Assembly: GCA_015499995.1 (NCBI GenBank)
Contig: JADNRV010000002.1
Coordinates: 496,001 to 560,000, forward strand
Direction: 5' to 3'
DNA: 64,000 bases
From: Flammula alnicola
Lineage: Eukaryota > Basidiomycota > Agaricomycetes > Agaricales > Strophariaceae
The notes under the pieces were generated by a model, which saw only the letters and a program-made list of their open reading frames with translations, was not told the DNA's origin and searched no databases. A program made the position numbers and the translations under genes. Shown here piece by piece: positions 1 through 12,144 of this stretch; position 1 is the first letter of the stretch; every line of letters begins with the position of its first letter.

Positions 1-249
1 AAGAATACATACTGCTACCCGTTCTGGTTTGCCCTCTTCTCCTTTCCCTTGCTTGGAACGACCTTTCTCAACTGAGGAGGTTGAAGGTTTGCTAGAGAGT
101 CCTGCATAGGAGGCACCGAGAATATAGGCGATGAAAGATATGTTCAAGAAGCGTTGGACCAGGGGACGGTGAACCGAATACACCTTTAGAGCATTGGTTA
201 TCTTTTCGTTGGAACTCTTTGAAAGTCGCAGAGAGGGAAATGAGGCCAT
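1..249 (-). CDS. Peroxisomal ABC half-transporter (PXA/ABCD family), N-terminal exon, partial
   Basis: The reverse strand opens with ATG at 247-249 and reads 79 codons to a GTATGT donor at 7-12, so exon 1 is 13-249 and the first intron runs off the window. The peptide begins MASFPSLRLSKSS and holds a helix (HRPLVQRFLNISFIAYILGASYAGLS, read in two parts) followed by a Ser/Lys-rich linker ending KPERVA. This layout, a short lead, one hydrophobic helix and a charged linker before the membrane domain, is how fungal PXA-type fatty-acyl-CoA importers of the peroxisome begin. Walker motifs would lie outside the window, so the family call is inference from the N-terminus. It is transcribed divergently from the PRELI-like gene at 879. 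Confidence 0.5.
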   Translation of the reverse strand, partial: MASFPSLRLSKSSNEKITNALKVYSVHRPLVQRFLNISFIAYILGASYAGLSSKPSTSSVEKGRSKQGKGEEGKPERVAVCIL

Positions 250-878
250 CACCCAAGCCTACTAAAGAGTGGGGACGAAAGATGTGGCGTCGATTTGGAG
301 ATGGCTAGGGTGCTTTGAGGGCGCTGTCAATGATGTTTAAAGCAGAACGGATCTACATACATAGTGCTCTTTGCCATGTGATAATCATTGCATCATAGGC
401 CATGGTAGAAACTTGGGAAGAAACACTTACATACGATCAGCATATATCAAGTGACATATGAAGAATTATTGAGAAAGTCCAGTGTTTGAGGATGACGAAA
501 TTTTATAGTGTACTTATACTAGTGACATTTTGCGACTTGGACTTGGACTGGATGGGCATTTACAAAAGCCAAGCGCCAGTGAGTGAATCGTGACAGAGCC
601 TCATCGATGACGTAAGTTCTCGGAATTCGCCGAATGCCGTTTCAACGGCAAGGCGGTCGGTTTATCTTACATTTCGGATAATTCCGACATATGCGTTCTC
701 GGCGACGTCGTGTTCCAGGCCCCAGTTCCGACGGGTCAGACTTTGCGCCACGCCTCTCTTCTTTCTCATTCCCTTTGGCGCCCAGGATTTCGAGCTGGTT
801 AGAAGAACGTCTTTCCAATCCATTGAAGGACAGGCTTTCACGCCTTTTAAGTGAAGTGTTGGTGCCGTCCTGAGGGTC
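250..878. other. Divergent intergenic region
   Basis: About 630 bp lie between the divergent starts of the PXA-like and PRELI-like genes. There is no convincing coding frame. It contains one perfect CRE/ATF-type octamer (TGACGTAA, 608-615) about 270 bp upstream of the PRELI-like start. Nothing else stands out. Confidence 0.5.
608..615 (+). promoter_or_regulatory. CRE/ATF-like bZIP site TGACGTAA
   Basis: A perfect TGACGTAA octamer sits in the divergent promoter. Atf1/CREB-type bZIP factors bind such sites; whether this copy is used is unknown, and one octamer can occur by chance. Confidence 0.25.
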
Positions 879-1691
879 ATGAGATTCTTCTCACAGTCCT
901 TCGTTTACGAGTTGCGTTTTTATCTTGCTTAAATTTCTGAACTACCCGCTCACTCTCTGCGACAGTGATTCCTGGTCAATCGTCGCCTTAGCCTTCTTCC
1001 TTCGATACCCAAACCCTTATGCGTCGCATGTTATTTCATGTGATGTCATCTCGCGCGACCACACTCCTTCAGGCTCCTTAGTAACTACTAGACTCATCCT
1101 CAAGAAAGGAACTATGCCGAGATGGTTTCCAAAAGGCATAGTCTCAAGGGCTGAGTCTTGGGTTATTGAGGAGAGTGAGGTCGACCCATACGGAAAGGTG
1201 GTACGATGTGTGACCAAGAATTTGGATCATGTTAAAGTCATGCAAGTCGAGGAATCGGTCCGTTTTGCTCAAAATACGGAGGGGTATGTCCTGTCAACTC
1301 CCCGCATCAGTTTCTCTCATCTGCATTGTTAGAAAAACCTTGCAACACACGGAGGCCAGGGTTGTATCTAGATTCGGATGGGGACTCACTAAGAGAATCG
1401 AAAATCATGGCTTGACACGCTTCAAAGCCAATATGCAACGGGTATGACTTGAGTTATTATCATATGCTTTTGCATTTTCTAACCCACGTCTTCCAGTCTC
1501 GTGAAGGAGTTAGTCTTATTCTCAACCTCCTTCGACAATCACGTCTCCAGCCCATGACACTTGGCGCAGAAAATCTACACGAAACCTTACCGGTGGCTGA
1601 AATGAAGGTCGATGAGAGTGAAAGCGCAGGAGACAAAACCATGTGGACCAAGTTCAAGATCTGGATGCGCCGGCCCCCACCCACAGTCTGA
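879..1691 (+). CDS. PRELI/MSF1-domain lipid transfer protein, Ups1-like
   Basis: Four exons (879-910, 966-1283, 1333-1441, 1497-1691) give exactly 217 codons plus stop. The protein starts MRFFSQSFVYDDSW and has the PRELI core: RYPNPYASHV, TTRLILKKG, WVIEESEVDP and TKNLDHVKVMQVEE. These match the Ups1/PRELI branch, which moves phosphatidic acid between mitochondrial membranes in complex with Mdm35. The length suits the family. The start was chosen because the 32-nt first exon supplies the conserved FFSQ-F-Y-D opening; an internal TTG-started frame in the first intron is a shadow. The first donor (GTTGCG) is weak. A second PRELI-family gene lies at 25367 with the same first-exon structure. Confidence 0.85.
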
Positions 1692-2098
1692 ATAACGAAC
1701 AGTCTTCGAGATTCAAAATGCATACGATTCGCAGTTCGACTCAGACAATCCTTTGATATCTGTACTATTAGCTTGTTTTACTGCAATTAGTCCTTATTTA
1801 AATAATGCGCTGTATGAATGTAATTTCTCTCCCCGCTTACCAACGACGTGTTACACGGCAAGAACCCATGAGAAGTTAACTGCGGGTATGAGAAATACGG
1901 ATGTCATGGTGTGTATATTTTTTGCTCTTTCCCTGGTAGTCTCATGCCGAGCCGCTGAGTTGCCGGTCCGTGGGCTGAGAGTGACCAGGTAAGCTATTTT
2001 GGGACGTGTCAACTTGGACTCGTAAATGCAACTTGGTCATCTCGCAGTATTTCGCACCCTCCAACAGGCTTTCGAGCTCGTTCTGCTGACGACACAGG
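1692..2098 (+). other. Intergenic region upstream of RIC1
   Basis: About 400 bp between tandem genes. Short open frames exist but have no recognisable content. No clear TATA box or terminator motif was seen. Confidence 0.4.
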
Positions 2099-5000
2099 AT
2101 GTATTTCCCCACAACAGCTGCTAGGCAGCTTGCAACGACCCCGACTCTGCCTAATATCCCTTCAGAACCCGTCGTTGCACTCGCCTCCAGCCCACGGAAA
2201 GTACTCTTCTGTACTCTCACTCGAAGTGTCGTCGCCGTCTGGTCTGGCAGGGTATGGTAGACATCTCTTGATCTGCGATATCTGCTCGTTGATACTTACC
2301 GATTGTACCAGCCATCTGCTCTTCTGTCTATATTGACGCGAACGCCCACATCTATCCTCAACCATGGGGACAATGTTGACGTATGGTGGTCACTAGATGG
2401 CAATCGAATCATAATAAAGGTTGTGTGTACTTATTGGAGCTGGGGACTTTTATTTTTTACACTTTCTTTGAATAGACTTCCGAATCATACTTGGTGTTGG
2501 TTTCCGTAGAGTTCAGTCAAGACGAGATGGTTTACACCTCGTCCCCACTTCCGTCAAATACTCAGCGTAACTTCCTGGCTGGACCTGGAGAAGGCATGCC
2601 ATTTTATGCCGTCAGTCTTCACTTTGAAGGTGTCGTGCGAGTCGAGGGAATCCTTCTAAGGTTGGTTAGTTTATCCAAACATATTATTCATTCTCAGTGA
2701 CTTCAATGGCAGTGTATCTCCTCGGAAGCATCACATGGTATTTTCAACTCAAGACCCACCAACCATCCAACGGATGCCTTGGCCTGTAGGAGGTGATGAA
2801 GAAGATCCCTCTGAAGTAGCCAGGCCACCTCTCAGCTATGACACCTGGTTGCTAAACGATCTGGATTTTTCGTGGCTTGTGGAATCAGATGGTAAGTTCG
2901 CATTTTGCTACGTCTCTTTATTTGGCGTCTGACCAACCTTATAGTCCATATCACGCATATCGCCCACTCAAGAACAATGGATGGCGAAATTTGGATAACT
3001 TCGGATGGGAGAGCATACCTTGTCGGACTCCACGGCAATTCAGACAGGCCAAGTCCAATTGGAAAGTCATCTGATGATCAGAATATTGAGGTCAGTATGA
3101 TTTCTCTCTTTTTCTATTAGAATTTGACTTTTTACCTGCTGGTTAGGACGGTGGAACCGATAAAGATAATTTGAGCGGGCAGCTTCGGTGGCATGGAACA
3201 TGCATTCATGACTTCCAAACACCCAAATGGGTCCAGAAACAGCGTCGAGTTGAGCCTGATAAAATTGACACTGTCCGAAATTACGAGGAACCAAAGCGTG
3301 CGACAAGTATAGCCATCAACAGTAAATTCTCCTTGATTGCCATTGGCACACATGGGTCAGTTCCTTCTGTTCTCCATGTGAATGTCTTCTGAATTCTCTG
3401 AATTCTATCTAGCGGTGGGATCCAGTTCACGAATTTTCCTTCAGAAGAAGGAATCGTCCCCAAGTCTCAAAAAATCGACGTTCCAAATCCATTTAACAGA
3501 CAAACCGGAGAAATAACCGCTTTGGAATGGAGTTCAGATGGTTATGTGCTTGCCGTCGGTTGGAGACATGGATGGGGCATATTTAGTGTCGGAGGTAAAT
3601 GTATAGTTTCTGGCATCGGTGTCCATGAAACTATCGACGAAGACAGGTAAGTCGGTAATTTTACTCCTGTGGCACCTGAATATTCACTGCATATTGGTAG
3701 GTTCCAAGACATCTTTATGTACGGCGTCAAAGACCTGGTGAGTTGCATCGCAAACCGAATGGGAGGCCCACGTTGACAACATCACGTTCTGCAGTTTTGG
3801 GGTCCTGGAAATTTCGAGCTCTTCGTTCTGGCGGCCTCTGTCCCTCAGAGTATGTACATCCGCTATCCCTCTACTAGTAATCTAACTAAGATGCATCTCA
3901 GGACGTGATGGTCAGTTGTTTGTGATTCCATTCGCAAAAAGTGCTACCACAGGACAGCATTGCCCCGTAAGTATTCGAGGACCTGCACACATTTGGGCAC
4001 TGATCGTTCGTAGGACAATACTCGATATGCATTCCTACAGATGGATGATCGCGCACTAGTTTACAGAGGCGCTGATCAACCTGACCTAAGTGTCATCAAT
4101 CCAGAATCAGATGTCTGGCAACATATAAAGGTCATTTATCCGTACCTACCCTTGGTTTTCGAATTCACATCGTGCACAGATACCACAAAGATACTTGGCT
4201 CTTAACTGGCCCATCCGTTACTCGTCTTTGAGCAACGATGGAAGGTTAATCGCTATCGCTGGCCGCAGAGGGTTGATACACTATAGTTCAACTTCAGGGA
4301 GATGGAAGATGTTTGCCAACGAGGAACAGGAGCAGAACTTTACCGTAAAAGGTGGTATGCTGTGGTTCCATCATGTTCTAGTTGCCGCAGTGGAGGTTGC
4401 GAAATCGTATCAGGTACTTCTCTATCATGTCTCCTTTGTATACGACGATAACTCAGAAATCATGCCTAGATTCGTCTCTACTCCCGTGACATGGAACTGA
4501 CCAGTCAAAACATCTTACATCGGGAAGTCCTCTCTGCCTCTGTCGTGATCTTGTCGATTGTCGACAACTCGCTGCTGGTTTATACGGCTGACAATACCCT
4601 CCTTCATTATTTGATTGTGCCGACCTCGGACTCCATAAAGCTTCATCTGTGCGGAAGTATAACATTTAATGGCATCATATCTGCTCCTGGCGCTGTACGG
4701 ATGCTTAGTTGGATGATACCAAGTGTCCAGAAGCGTGAGTTGTGGCCGAACCCTCCATGCTACAAATTTGAAGCTTTATGTGCAGAAATTGGCGATCCTG
4801 TGGATGATCTAGCCGTTGCCACTGTCTTGATGGTGGTCGGTGGCCAGCTAATTCTGCTGCGTCCACGGAAGGTTAGTCCCGTTTTATTGACAATTTACGG
4901 ATTAATGGATGCTTGGCTATAGTCGGCAAGTGAAGAGGTCAAGTATGACATCCAAGTTCTTGCCGACCGAATAGAATTCTGTTGGATCCATCTACGTGGC

Positions 5001-6026
5001 GTCGGTGCTCTAGAAAATTCCCTTTGGGCATATGATGCGCAAGGGATGCGAGTATGGCTCAACGCCCTTTCGATAGAATCTCCCCAGTCCCATGATGCTA
5101 CTTCTGCCAAGGACGTTAAAGAAAGCGTCAGGATCCCGCTCGACTTTTACCCACTATGTAAGACTGCTCTTTTTTTTATGCTTAGCTCTGACATACAATG
5201 CATGTAGCCGTCCTCATGGACAAAGGCATCATCATTGGCGTTGAACACGAAACAGCTATTAGATCTAACCTACCATTCGTGATGTTCAGACATGCTGCTA
5301 GTGTAAGTTCCATCGTCGTAAAAAGGGAACTACCTACTAATGCAACCATTCGCTCTCAAAACTAGTCACATCTTTTCTTGCAGCACATCTTACTATACCA
5401 CCTCGAAAACCATCAGATCAAAGAGGCTGTAGCTTTTGCTTCTCACTACAAGGACTTGGTTTTCTTTGCGCACGCCTTAGAAATTCTCTTGCACACCGTG
5501 GTCGAATCAGACTTAGCTGCGACGAGTAACGGCGATCCCCAAACTAGCGAATTATCGAATGAAATTCTACCCACCGTCATAGAATTCCTGGATCACTTTG
5601 ATGCGTCTCTGGATGTCGTTGTTGGTTGTGCGCGCAAGACCGAGCTAACCCGTTGGAGACACCTGTTTAATGTGGTAGGAAATCCCAAAGGCCTCTTTGA
5701 GGTTCGTTACCGATTGTTTATTGATACTTCCGCTACTTGACTGATATACAACACCCCTTACCTAGACTTGCTTATCATTTAACCGTCTGAAAACAGCAGG
5801 GTCTTACTTGCTCGTGTTGCATAACCTCGAACAATTGGATGAAAACAGCACAGAGGCTATCCAACTTTTGACGAGGGCTGTGGAAAGAAAGGATTGGCAA
5901 CTCTGTCGGGAACTGCTTCGATTTTTGCATTCCATCGATGACACCGGACAGGCACTTAGAAATGCTCTATCCCACGTGGATCTAGTAGATACTTTGGATA
6001 CACATACTACAACAGGGGTACCATAG
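2099..6026 (+). CDS. RIC1: RIC1 homologue, Rab6/Ypt6 GEF subunit at the Golgi
   Basis: A multi-exon gene (more than ten introns). It opens MYFPTTAARQLATTP and has an N-terminal WD40-like propeller (VDVWWSLDGNRIIIK, TSESYLVLVSVEFS, ITALEWSSDGYVLAVGW-type blades), then a C-terminal RIC1 domain with HILLYHLENHQIKEAV, ALEILLHTVVE, VVVGCARKTELTRWRHLF and KTAGSYLLVLHNLEQL. Ric1 with Rgp1 activates Ypt6/Rab6 for retrograde endosome-to-Golgi traffic. The start at 2099 places the conserved MYFP at the N-terminus; the next acceptor (2311) restores frame with PSALLSILTRTPTS. The last exon carries KTAGSYL and the stop at 6024-6026. I found no frame breaks, but not every small exon was checked. Confidence 0.85.
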
Positions 6027-6349
6027 TATGACATTGCTACTTTACTATGTAAGTAGTGCTGTAAGTATATAGAGAGCAAGGGATACTGAAATACATCGGG
6101 TTTTGCCGTTTCTTGCCCCTGAGTGACATCGCACCGATTTCTTGGAATAACCGACGCATCGATGAACTGAGTGTACCTTTATCCGGTACATCGTTGCAAT
6201 CTATTCTCATCCTCCTTGGAATCATGTCGCTTCTTTGGTCATCTCTGTCAATCTGGCAAGACGCTGCTCAAGGGAAATTCAGTCTCTAAACCTAACGACA
6301 TATCCGACAACTTGTGACAAGCTAGTACTGAAGTATCTTGAAACTCCCA
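6027..6349 (+). other. Intergenic region between RIC1 and the PIF1-like gene
   Basis: About 320 bp between two genes on the same strand. It presumably holds the RIC1 3' UTR and the helicase promoter. No coding or structural signal was recognised. Confidence 0.4.
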
Positions 6350-8502
6350 ATGGACAGAACAACATCAATCGAACATCCGAATACCCCACCTCCACCTCTT
6401 CCCGAACATAGTGAAATTGTGTTATCAACCGAGCAACAGCAAGTTTTACAACTTGTGAGAGAGGGCAGAAATGTTTTCTTTACAGGGCCTGCTGGTAAAT
6501 TCAGTACATCCGATCTCAACGTTGCAAATCCCTCAGTCTATTGCTTTCCAGGTACAGGAAAAAGTGTTCTCCTTCGGGCAATCATCAAAGAGCTGCGCGC
6601 AAGGTACGACAGGTTCAACACCGTAGCCATAACTGCGTCCACTGGCATTGCTGGATTGAATATCGGCGGGTCTACGATACACTCCTTTGCTGGTATCGGT
6701 CTTGGTAAAGAACGAGCAGAAAAACTAGCGAAGAACATCCAGAAGTCGCTCAAACTCAAGGAACGCTGGTGCGAAACACGAACATTGATCATCGATGAAA
6801 GTTAGCTTCACTCGATCTCGATTTGATGTTAAAGTCGGAGTTGTTGACAATTCCTAATAATCTTCAGTATCGATGATTGACGCCACCCTGTTTGACAAAC
6901 TGGTACGCCTTTTGGATGACCGACAAGGAATGAGCAGCTCATAAGTAACGCTTGGGGTCTTCGAAAGGAATATATCGCACGGGTTGTAAGGAGAAACTCT
7001 GCACCATTTGGAGCAATCCAGGTCAGCCAACCTACCACTTTCAAGTCAAGGCGAAACCAATTTTACACTGGGCCTTTAGTTAATCTTGTCGGGGGATTTC
7101 TTTCAATTGCCTCCAGTACCGGACCAGAGCTTTAAGTACAAAAAGCCGTCAACCTATGCGTTCGACGCCACGTCATGGCCAAAGTGCATTTCTCGACCAA
7201 TATTCCTCAATAAGGTTTTTAGACAAAAAGATGACGGTATGCATTTTTCTTTTCCTTCTTTCAAGTTCATGCAAGACTCGTTAAAAACAATAATATGCAG
7301 CTTTTGTTGATATCTTGACAAAGATGCGTTATGGCATACTCGCACCCGAGGATATTCAGCGTCTGAAAGCTCTCTCTCGACCCTTGCACTATCCTGATGG
7401 TATTGAGCCCAGTCACCTGTAATGACTTTGTTCTTCCTAGTCGATGTGACCTGTGTTACTGACGACCCGAATTGTTTAGTTTCCCACTGCGACGGCAGGT
7501 TGATACTTGTAATCACGATAGGTTGCAGGCCCTTGCAGGACCTCAACACCCCTATCAAGCAATGGACAGTGCAGGCTATGACGTCTTCGGAATGCCCATA
7601 TCAAGGGAGGACGCCCAACGTCTGCTTGATCGAATGATTGCGCCTTCCGTCATCTTACTGAGGGTATGTACATATGCATACTGTTCCTATGTATACTATG
7701 TCACCAAACATATTTCATGCATAGATAGGGGCACAGGTCATGCTGATCCAAGTAAGTGATTTCGTGCGTTTCTGTGCAATGAATTAACCATGATTCCTTT
7801 GTAGAATATTGAGCAAGGACACCTAGTGAATGGAAGCCTGGGAAAGGTGGTCGATTTTCTGAGTGTTAGCGATGCACAGGCTCGCCATGTCGAAATAGCC
7901 GAACCACCAGGCCGCTCAAAGAAAAGCCATCATGATCTTCCTGGTTTCACGGGTCTTCCGCAAGATGACGCGAGGCCATTGACTGGCCATGTCTTTACCC
8001 GGCACCAAGTGTGGCCTCTTGTGCGCTTCGAGAACGGGAGAGTACTCTTATGTGTCCCTGTGGAATTCACAATAGAGGGTTTCCTGGGCAATGTCGAGGC
8101 CCGCAGAATGCAAATACCCCTCATCCTCGCTTGGGCACTCTCGATCCACAAATCTCAAGGACAAACCTTGACAAGGGTCAAGGTTGACCTAGGGCACACC
8201 TTTGAAAAAGGTCAAGGTAACTCACATTTCCAGCCATACTTATCAATCGTCGTTACTACTACGTGCTTAGCATACGTGGCCATTTCAAGGGCGACTTCGA
8301 TGGAAGGATTAGAGATCGAAAATTTCGAGCCTTCAAAGTAAAAGAATTTGCATTTTATTGAAGTGTATGTCACAGCTAATATATTCATATCACAACAAGG
8401 GTATTAGCTCATCCTCGCGTTATTTCCTGGCACGAATTCTGGGACTCTTTTGGAGATGGTGACTGGCCTGATGAGTTGGAAAATGACGAAGACTTGGAAT
8501 AA
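6350..8502 (+). CDS. PIF1-type 5'-3' DNA helicase
   Basis: Spliced reading gives Walker A GPAGTGKSVLL, ITASTGIAGLNIGGSTIHSF, the Walker B region LIIDEISMIDATLFDKLE, LSGDFFQLPPV, VFRQKD, a central block ending RMIAPSVILLR-VGAQVMLIQN, and the C-terminal motif LAWALSIHKSQGQTL followed by AYVAISRATSMEGL. All are PIF1/RRM3 hallmarks; the family unwinds G-quadruplexes and stalled forks in nucleus and mitochondria. An intron (about 6494-6550) splits the Gly codon inside Walker A. A last intron (8338-8399) is easily missed: it adds the conserved tail KVLAHPRVISWHEFW and an acidic end, moving the stop to 8500-8502 from an apparent stop at 8339. The ATG at 6350 is the first in frame. Short for PIF1 (roughly 560 aa), with a minimal N-terminus. 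Confidence 0.85.
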
Positions 8503-8622
8503 GTAGGCGAGTTGTATGGGCATCTTTGTTTGATTTCCTGGTTTATCCACCAAAAAAATAATCTCATACGATTATAAATACAACAAGGGAATAAAAAGAT
8601 GACTCGATCGAAGGGTATTACA

Positions 8623-11573
8623 TTATTTACTGTCAGGGGTATCTAGTACATCGGTGTCATTCAATATTTTTTGAGATGGCTTCGGTGAAGTTGGGGAATT
8701 GTCTTGTGTCGGGAATGATATCGAGTTTCTGTCGTCCTTCATTTCTTCCGTCGTCATAAAGCTTTGGTCAGTGGGCGAAGAAGGCGGCGATTCCTCCAGA
8801 GTTGCATCTGGATGGGTTAAGGGTATTGCTTTCTCGGGCAAGGCCCTCGATTTACTCGGTGAACCAGTGTTGATTCGTGACGATGGATGTATGCTATTGT
8901 TGGGGCGTGGTGGCAGGCGAGGTGTGAAATCTTGGGGAGATAAAAGTATTGAAGTATCAGAGAGAGGAGGAAGGGTGGCCACTTTCGTCCTCTTTGTACC
9001 GTAAGAGACCTGCGGGACAGGCTCGCCTGCAGGTGTTGGAGGAAGCGGAGGTGAATGAGGTACAACATCATGGTCATATAGGAGATTCGCGTGAGATATT
9101 AAGTCTTCCATCAGTGTATCCTATACGACATGTAATTCAGTATTACATACAGCGCCAGGGTGGAGACAACTGACCTTGATGGTCTGCACACTCAGAAGGT
9201 CGCCACCTTTAGGCATTTCGTCATCACCGAAAATTACACTTCCGAAGACAATCGCAAGGTTCTTCGCGTCCATCTTATTCTTTTCGCTCCTCGCGACCAC
9301 TCGCGCGAGATGCTCGATAATAGCCTTTAACGTTGCTTGATGTACAGGGGGCAGCCTCCGCATTTTCGAACGCAGAAGCATGAAGTTATTTGACAAGTGC
9401 TCCTCTGACTGGGGTAAACAAAAAAATTTATGACAGAGGCTAAGTATGTAATCACCTCGCTCCTCAGTGTGTTGGATACGGTCCTGCAGCGAAAACCTGA
9501 AGACAGGTTCCGGTAGCTCTCGAAGGTATAACTGTCTTCGGATTAGAATGTGATTTAGTACCAGGTATATCAAGGCTTACTTTCAGGAGCGAGGCCACGG
9601 CATACACGTCGTCCTTCGGCGAGAAATGGAAGGCAGACTCGTCTTTTTCGATTTCATGTTGAAGCTAAGAAAGTAAGCGTCAAGCATGTCACTTCAGGGT
9701 GTAAGTTTATCTTACAGCTTGAACCACTGCATGTCGACCAGAAACCTAGACAATTGGTCAGATAACTTTCATTGGTTCACAAATTTCACGCACTCGGTAT
9801 ATCCCTTCACTTTCAAGGCCGCGTTTATCAATTTCATCGATGCATATTTGTATGATCTTGGGCACCGCGCCGTCTGATAGACCTTTCGCAGTCGCATAGT
9901 CAACCAAGCTAAAGCCAAATATCAGATCGTTACATTCTCCGACCAGGCCATGTTCATATAAAATTGGGTCGGGAATAGCAGACGCCAATGAACGGGGTAT
10001 ATTCGTGTTAAGTTTCGCAACGTCCCTCTCTGGAGATATCCGATCCACGATTGAACGCATATGTGAGGACAACTGGGTTTGTGTTGAGCTAGTAGCACTG
10101 CGAAGAGTATTTAATAATATATAAAGAGCCATCCAGACCAAGGACTCACGTCATGTTATCCATATACTTTTCCAGAACCTTCTTCAGAGTCGTTGAGGCT
10201 TCATCGACAAACATTTCGAGACTCTATTTACGCATTAAGACACAGACAGAGGTAGGTTTCAGAATTCTTGCCTTGTAGCCACCCTCTAGAATCTTTGTGC
10301 GACGCAATCGTAGTGTTTCAAGCCAATGCACTCCTTTGCGGTACTCTCGGTCTTGTGAAATGATCAGCAAAAAACTCCTCAATGCGTCACGGAGACTTAC
10401 TTGCTTCATCTGCATCGCGCTTAGCGCGCACTGTTCGAAGAGCTTGATTCTCGCGTCCACCGAGACTGTCTTTCACAGATCCCCCTTTATCCAAGAACCC
10501 AATAAGCTGATTTAATTGCCTTTTCCCTAGAATTATATAGATTTAACTTGTTTCATGGAAACTCATCAAAAAGTACCTTGGTGTGCTAAATCAGAAAATG
10601 CAGTCGACGAAGAAGGCGAGCGATTCCGACCGCCTGGATTACTACCAGAAGGTCGCCTATCCAAAGCCCGCAATGGCTGCGGCGCAGTTACTGTTGGACG
10701 AGATGGGATTGATGGATTAGACTTTGAATTGTGGGCATATTGTTCTGGATTCAACGACGGGGAAGGTAGAGGCGATGTAGGAGAAACAAAAGCTGCTGCC
10801 CGTTTTTGTTCCTGTTGGAGTTTAGATACAAGCGTACGGTATAAGTAGAACTTAGAAAGAAGTATACCTCAACTTCCGAATACTTTTTCGCATATCGATT
10901 CTTCAGTTTAGGGAGCATTGTTTCAGCGTATTCGTTGTAGGCGGTTCCTGAGTCTTTAAGGTCCTCCTTGATCCGTTTCCGTGTTCGTTCTTGTATGTCC
11001 TTTCACAAAGAGATATTGTAACTAACAGCATACAGCAGTGACAACGACAAAACGTCTACCTTCAATGAGGTTAATGGCATTATGACATCGGAAGTCAAAG
11101 TTGCACATAAAGCCTGTCGAACTTGAGCCTCTATTAGACGCCTCGAATTTAGCCCAAAGACAAAGAATTAGTGTTGTAGATTGGACTAGCCTCGGTCTAC
11201 GTTCTCTACCACCTCTGCCCAAGCACTTCGAACGGTGCTCAAATCACCTCTATCGTCAAGGTTAGCGTCGACTGCTTTAATCTTGCGATGCAGCTTCCGG
11301 AGGGATTCCACGCTGCGAGGCATTTCAATTTCAGAAATCACCATTTAAAAATAACGACTGACTATGTTTCCTCAATACGTCTTCTGCAATGAGGGTCGGG
11401 TCAATCGATAATGTCGTAGAAACAAATATTTAATAGAACACTTGCCGTTCTTGGAAGAAAGTGAGATAAGAATCGGTCACAAAGCGTAGATGGGCATCGA
11501 AGAGGGGCACAGGGCCCTGGGCTGCCATGGGGTCAGAGAAGGAGGTTCTAGATGACTGTGGAGGTTGATCCAT
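8623..11573 (-). CDS. F-BAR / RhoGAP protein, Rgd1-like
   Basis: Start at 11573 (MDQPPQSSRTSFSD), then the FCH/F-BAR opening VPLFDAHLRFVTDSYLTFFQERQ and helical repeats (DIQERTRKRIKEDL, YNEYAETMLPKLKNRYAKKYSEVEEQ), a Ser/Pro linker, a second helical part (REYRKGVHWLETLRLRRTKILEGGYK), and a RhoGAP domain: GAVPKIIQICIDEIDKRGLESEGIYRV (arginine finger in GIYR), LYLRELPEPVF, ATLKAIIEHLARV, NKMDAKNLAIVFG. The Pro/Ser-rich tail ends at 8623. F-BAR domains bind curved membrane and RhoGAP switches off Rho GTPases; Rgd1 acts on Rho3/Rho4 in polarity and wall stress. About ten introns. The neighbour upstream is a divergent P450 sharing a 571-bp promoter. Confidence 0.85.
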
Positions 11574-11784
11574 GATGGACGCGGCGAAGGGGAGACCGCG
11601 ATGTGAATATTGTGCGGGTCTTCAATTCACGAGTGGTTCCGTATCGATAAAGTGCGATATATGCCACAATAAAGCTGTAAAAATCCAGATAAGAATACGG
11701 GGTAGTTGACAAGATGGACAAAGCTCCAACATGAACTTGGTCGAGACATCTAAGGCGCTACAACCTCCGAGAACATTTTAATTG

Positions 11785-11792
11785 TCACGTGA
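11785..11792. promoter_or_regulatory. Palindromic E-box TCACGTGA
   Basis: A perfect 8-bp palindrome around CACGTG in the divergent promoter. CACGTG is bound by Cbf1/USF-type bHLH proteins. Use here is inference. Confidence 0.3.
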
Positions 11793-12064
11793 TGGTATTG
11801 CTTTCCGCAGAATCATAATGCTTTGATCGCGTCTGTATCACTTTAACTGCCATCACTTCCAGCGATTATCAATCTTAAATAAGCTTAAATCTTGAAGGTT
11901 CGGTATCTCGTTCATGTTGGGCATAGGGTTTCAGGCGGCTCATAGCATTCAGACTGAGATGCGCCGGGCTCCAATGTATACTTTCCCTGAAGTTTCATAT
12001 TTTGATTGATTCGATGATCGAGTCCTGGATACGTAGCACGGACTAAACCTTTGACTAGTCTGCA

Positions 12065-12070
12065 TATAAA
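12065..12070 (+). promoter_or_regulatory. TATA box of the P450 gene
   Basis: TATAAA lies 75 bp upstream of the ATG at 12145, a plausible distance for a fungal core promoter. TATA-driven promoters are typical of inducible genes such as P450s. Confidence 0.45.
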
Positions 12071-12144
12071 CCACTCTCCAGAATGGACAAGTCACTTCAA
12101 AATCTCGCTCTCTGCCCAGTTTCTCCCCTATACAACTCTTTAGG

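Larger units (their letters stand above)
11574..12144. other. Divergent promoter, F-BAR/RhoGAP and P450 genes
   Basis: 571 bp between divergent starts. It holds the palindrome TCACGTGA (11785-11792), a bHLH/Cbf1-type E-box, and a TATAAA 75 bp before the P450 start. No coding frame is supported. Confidence 0.5.
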
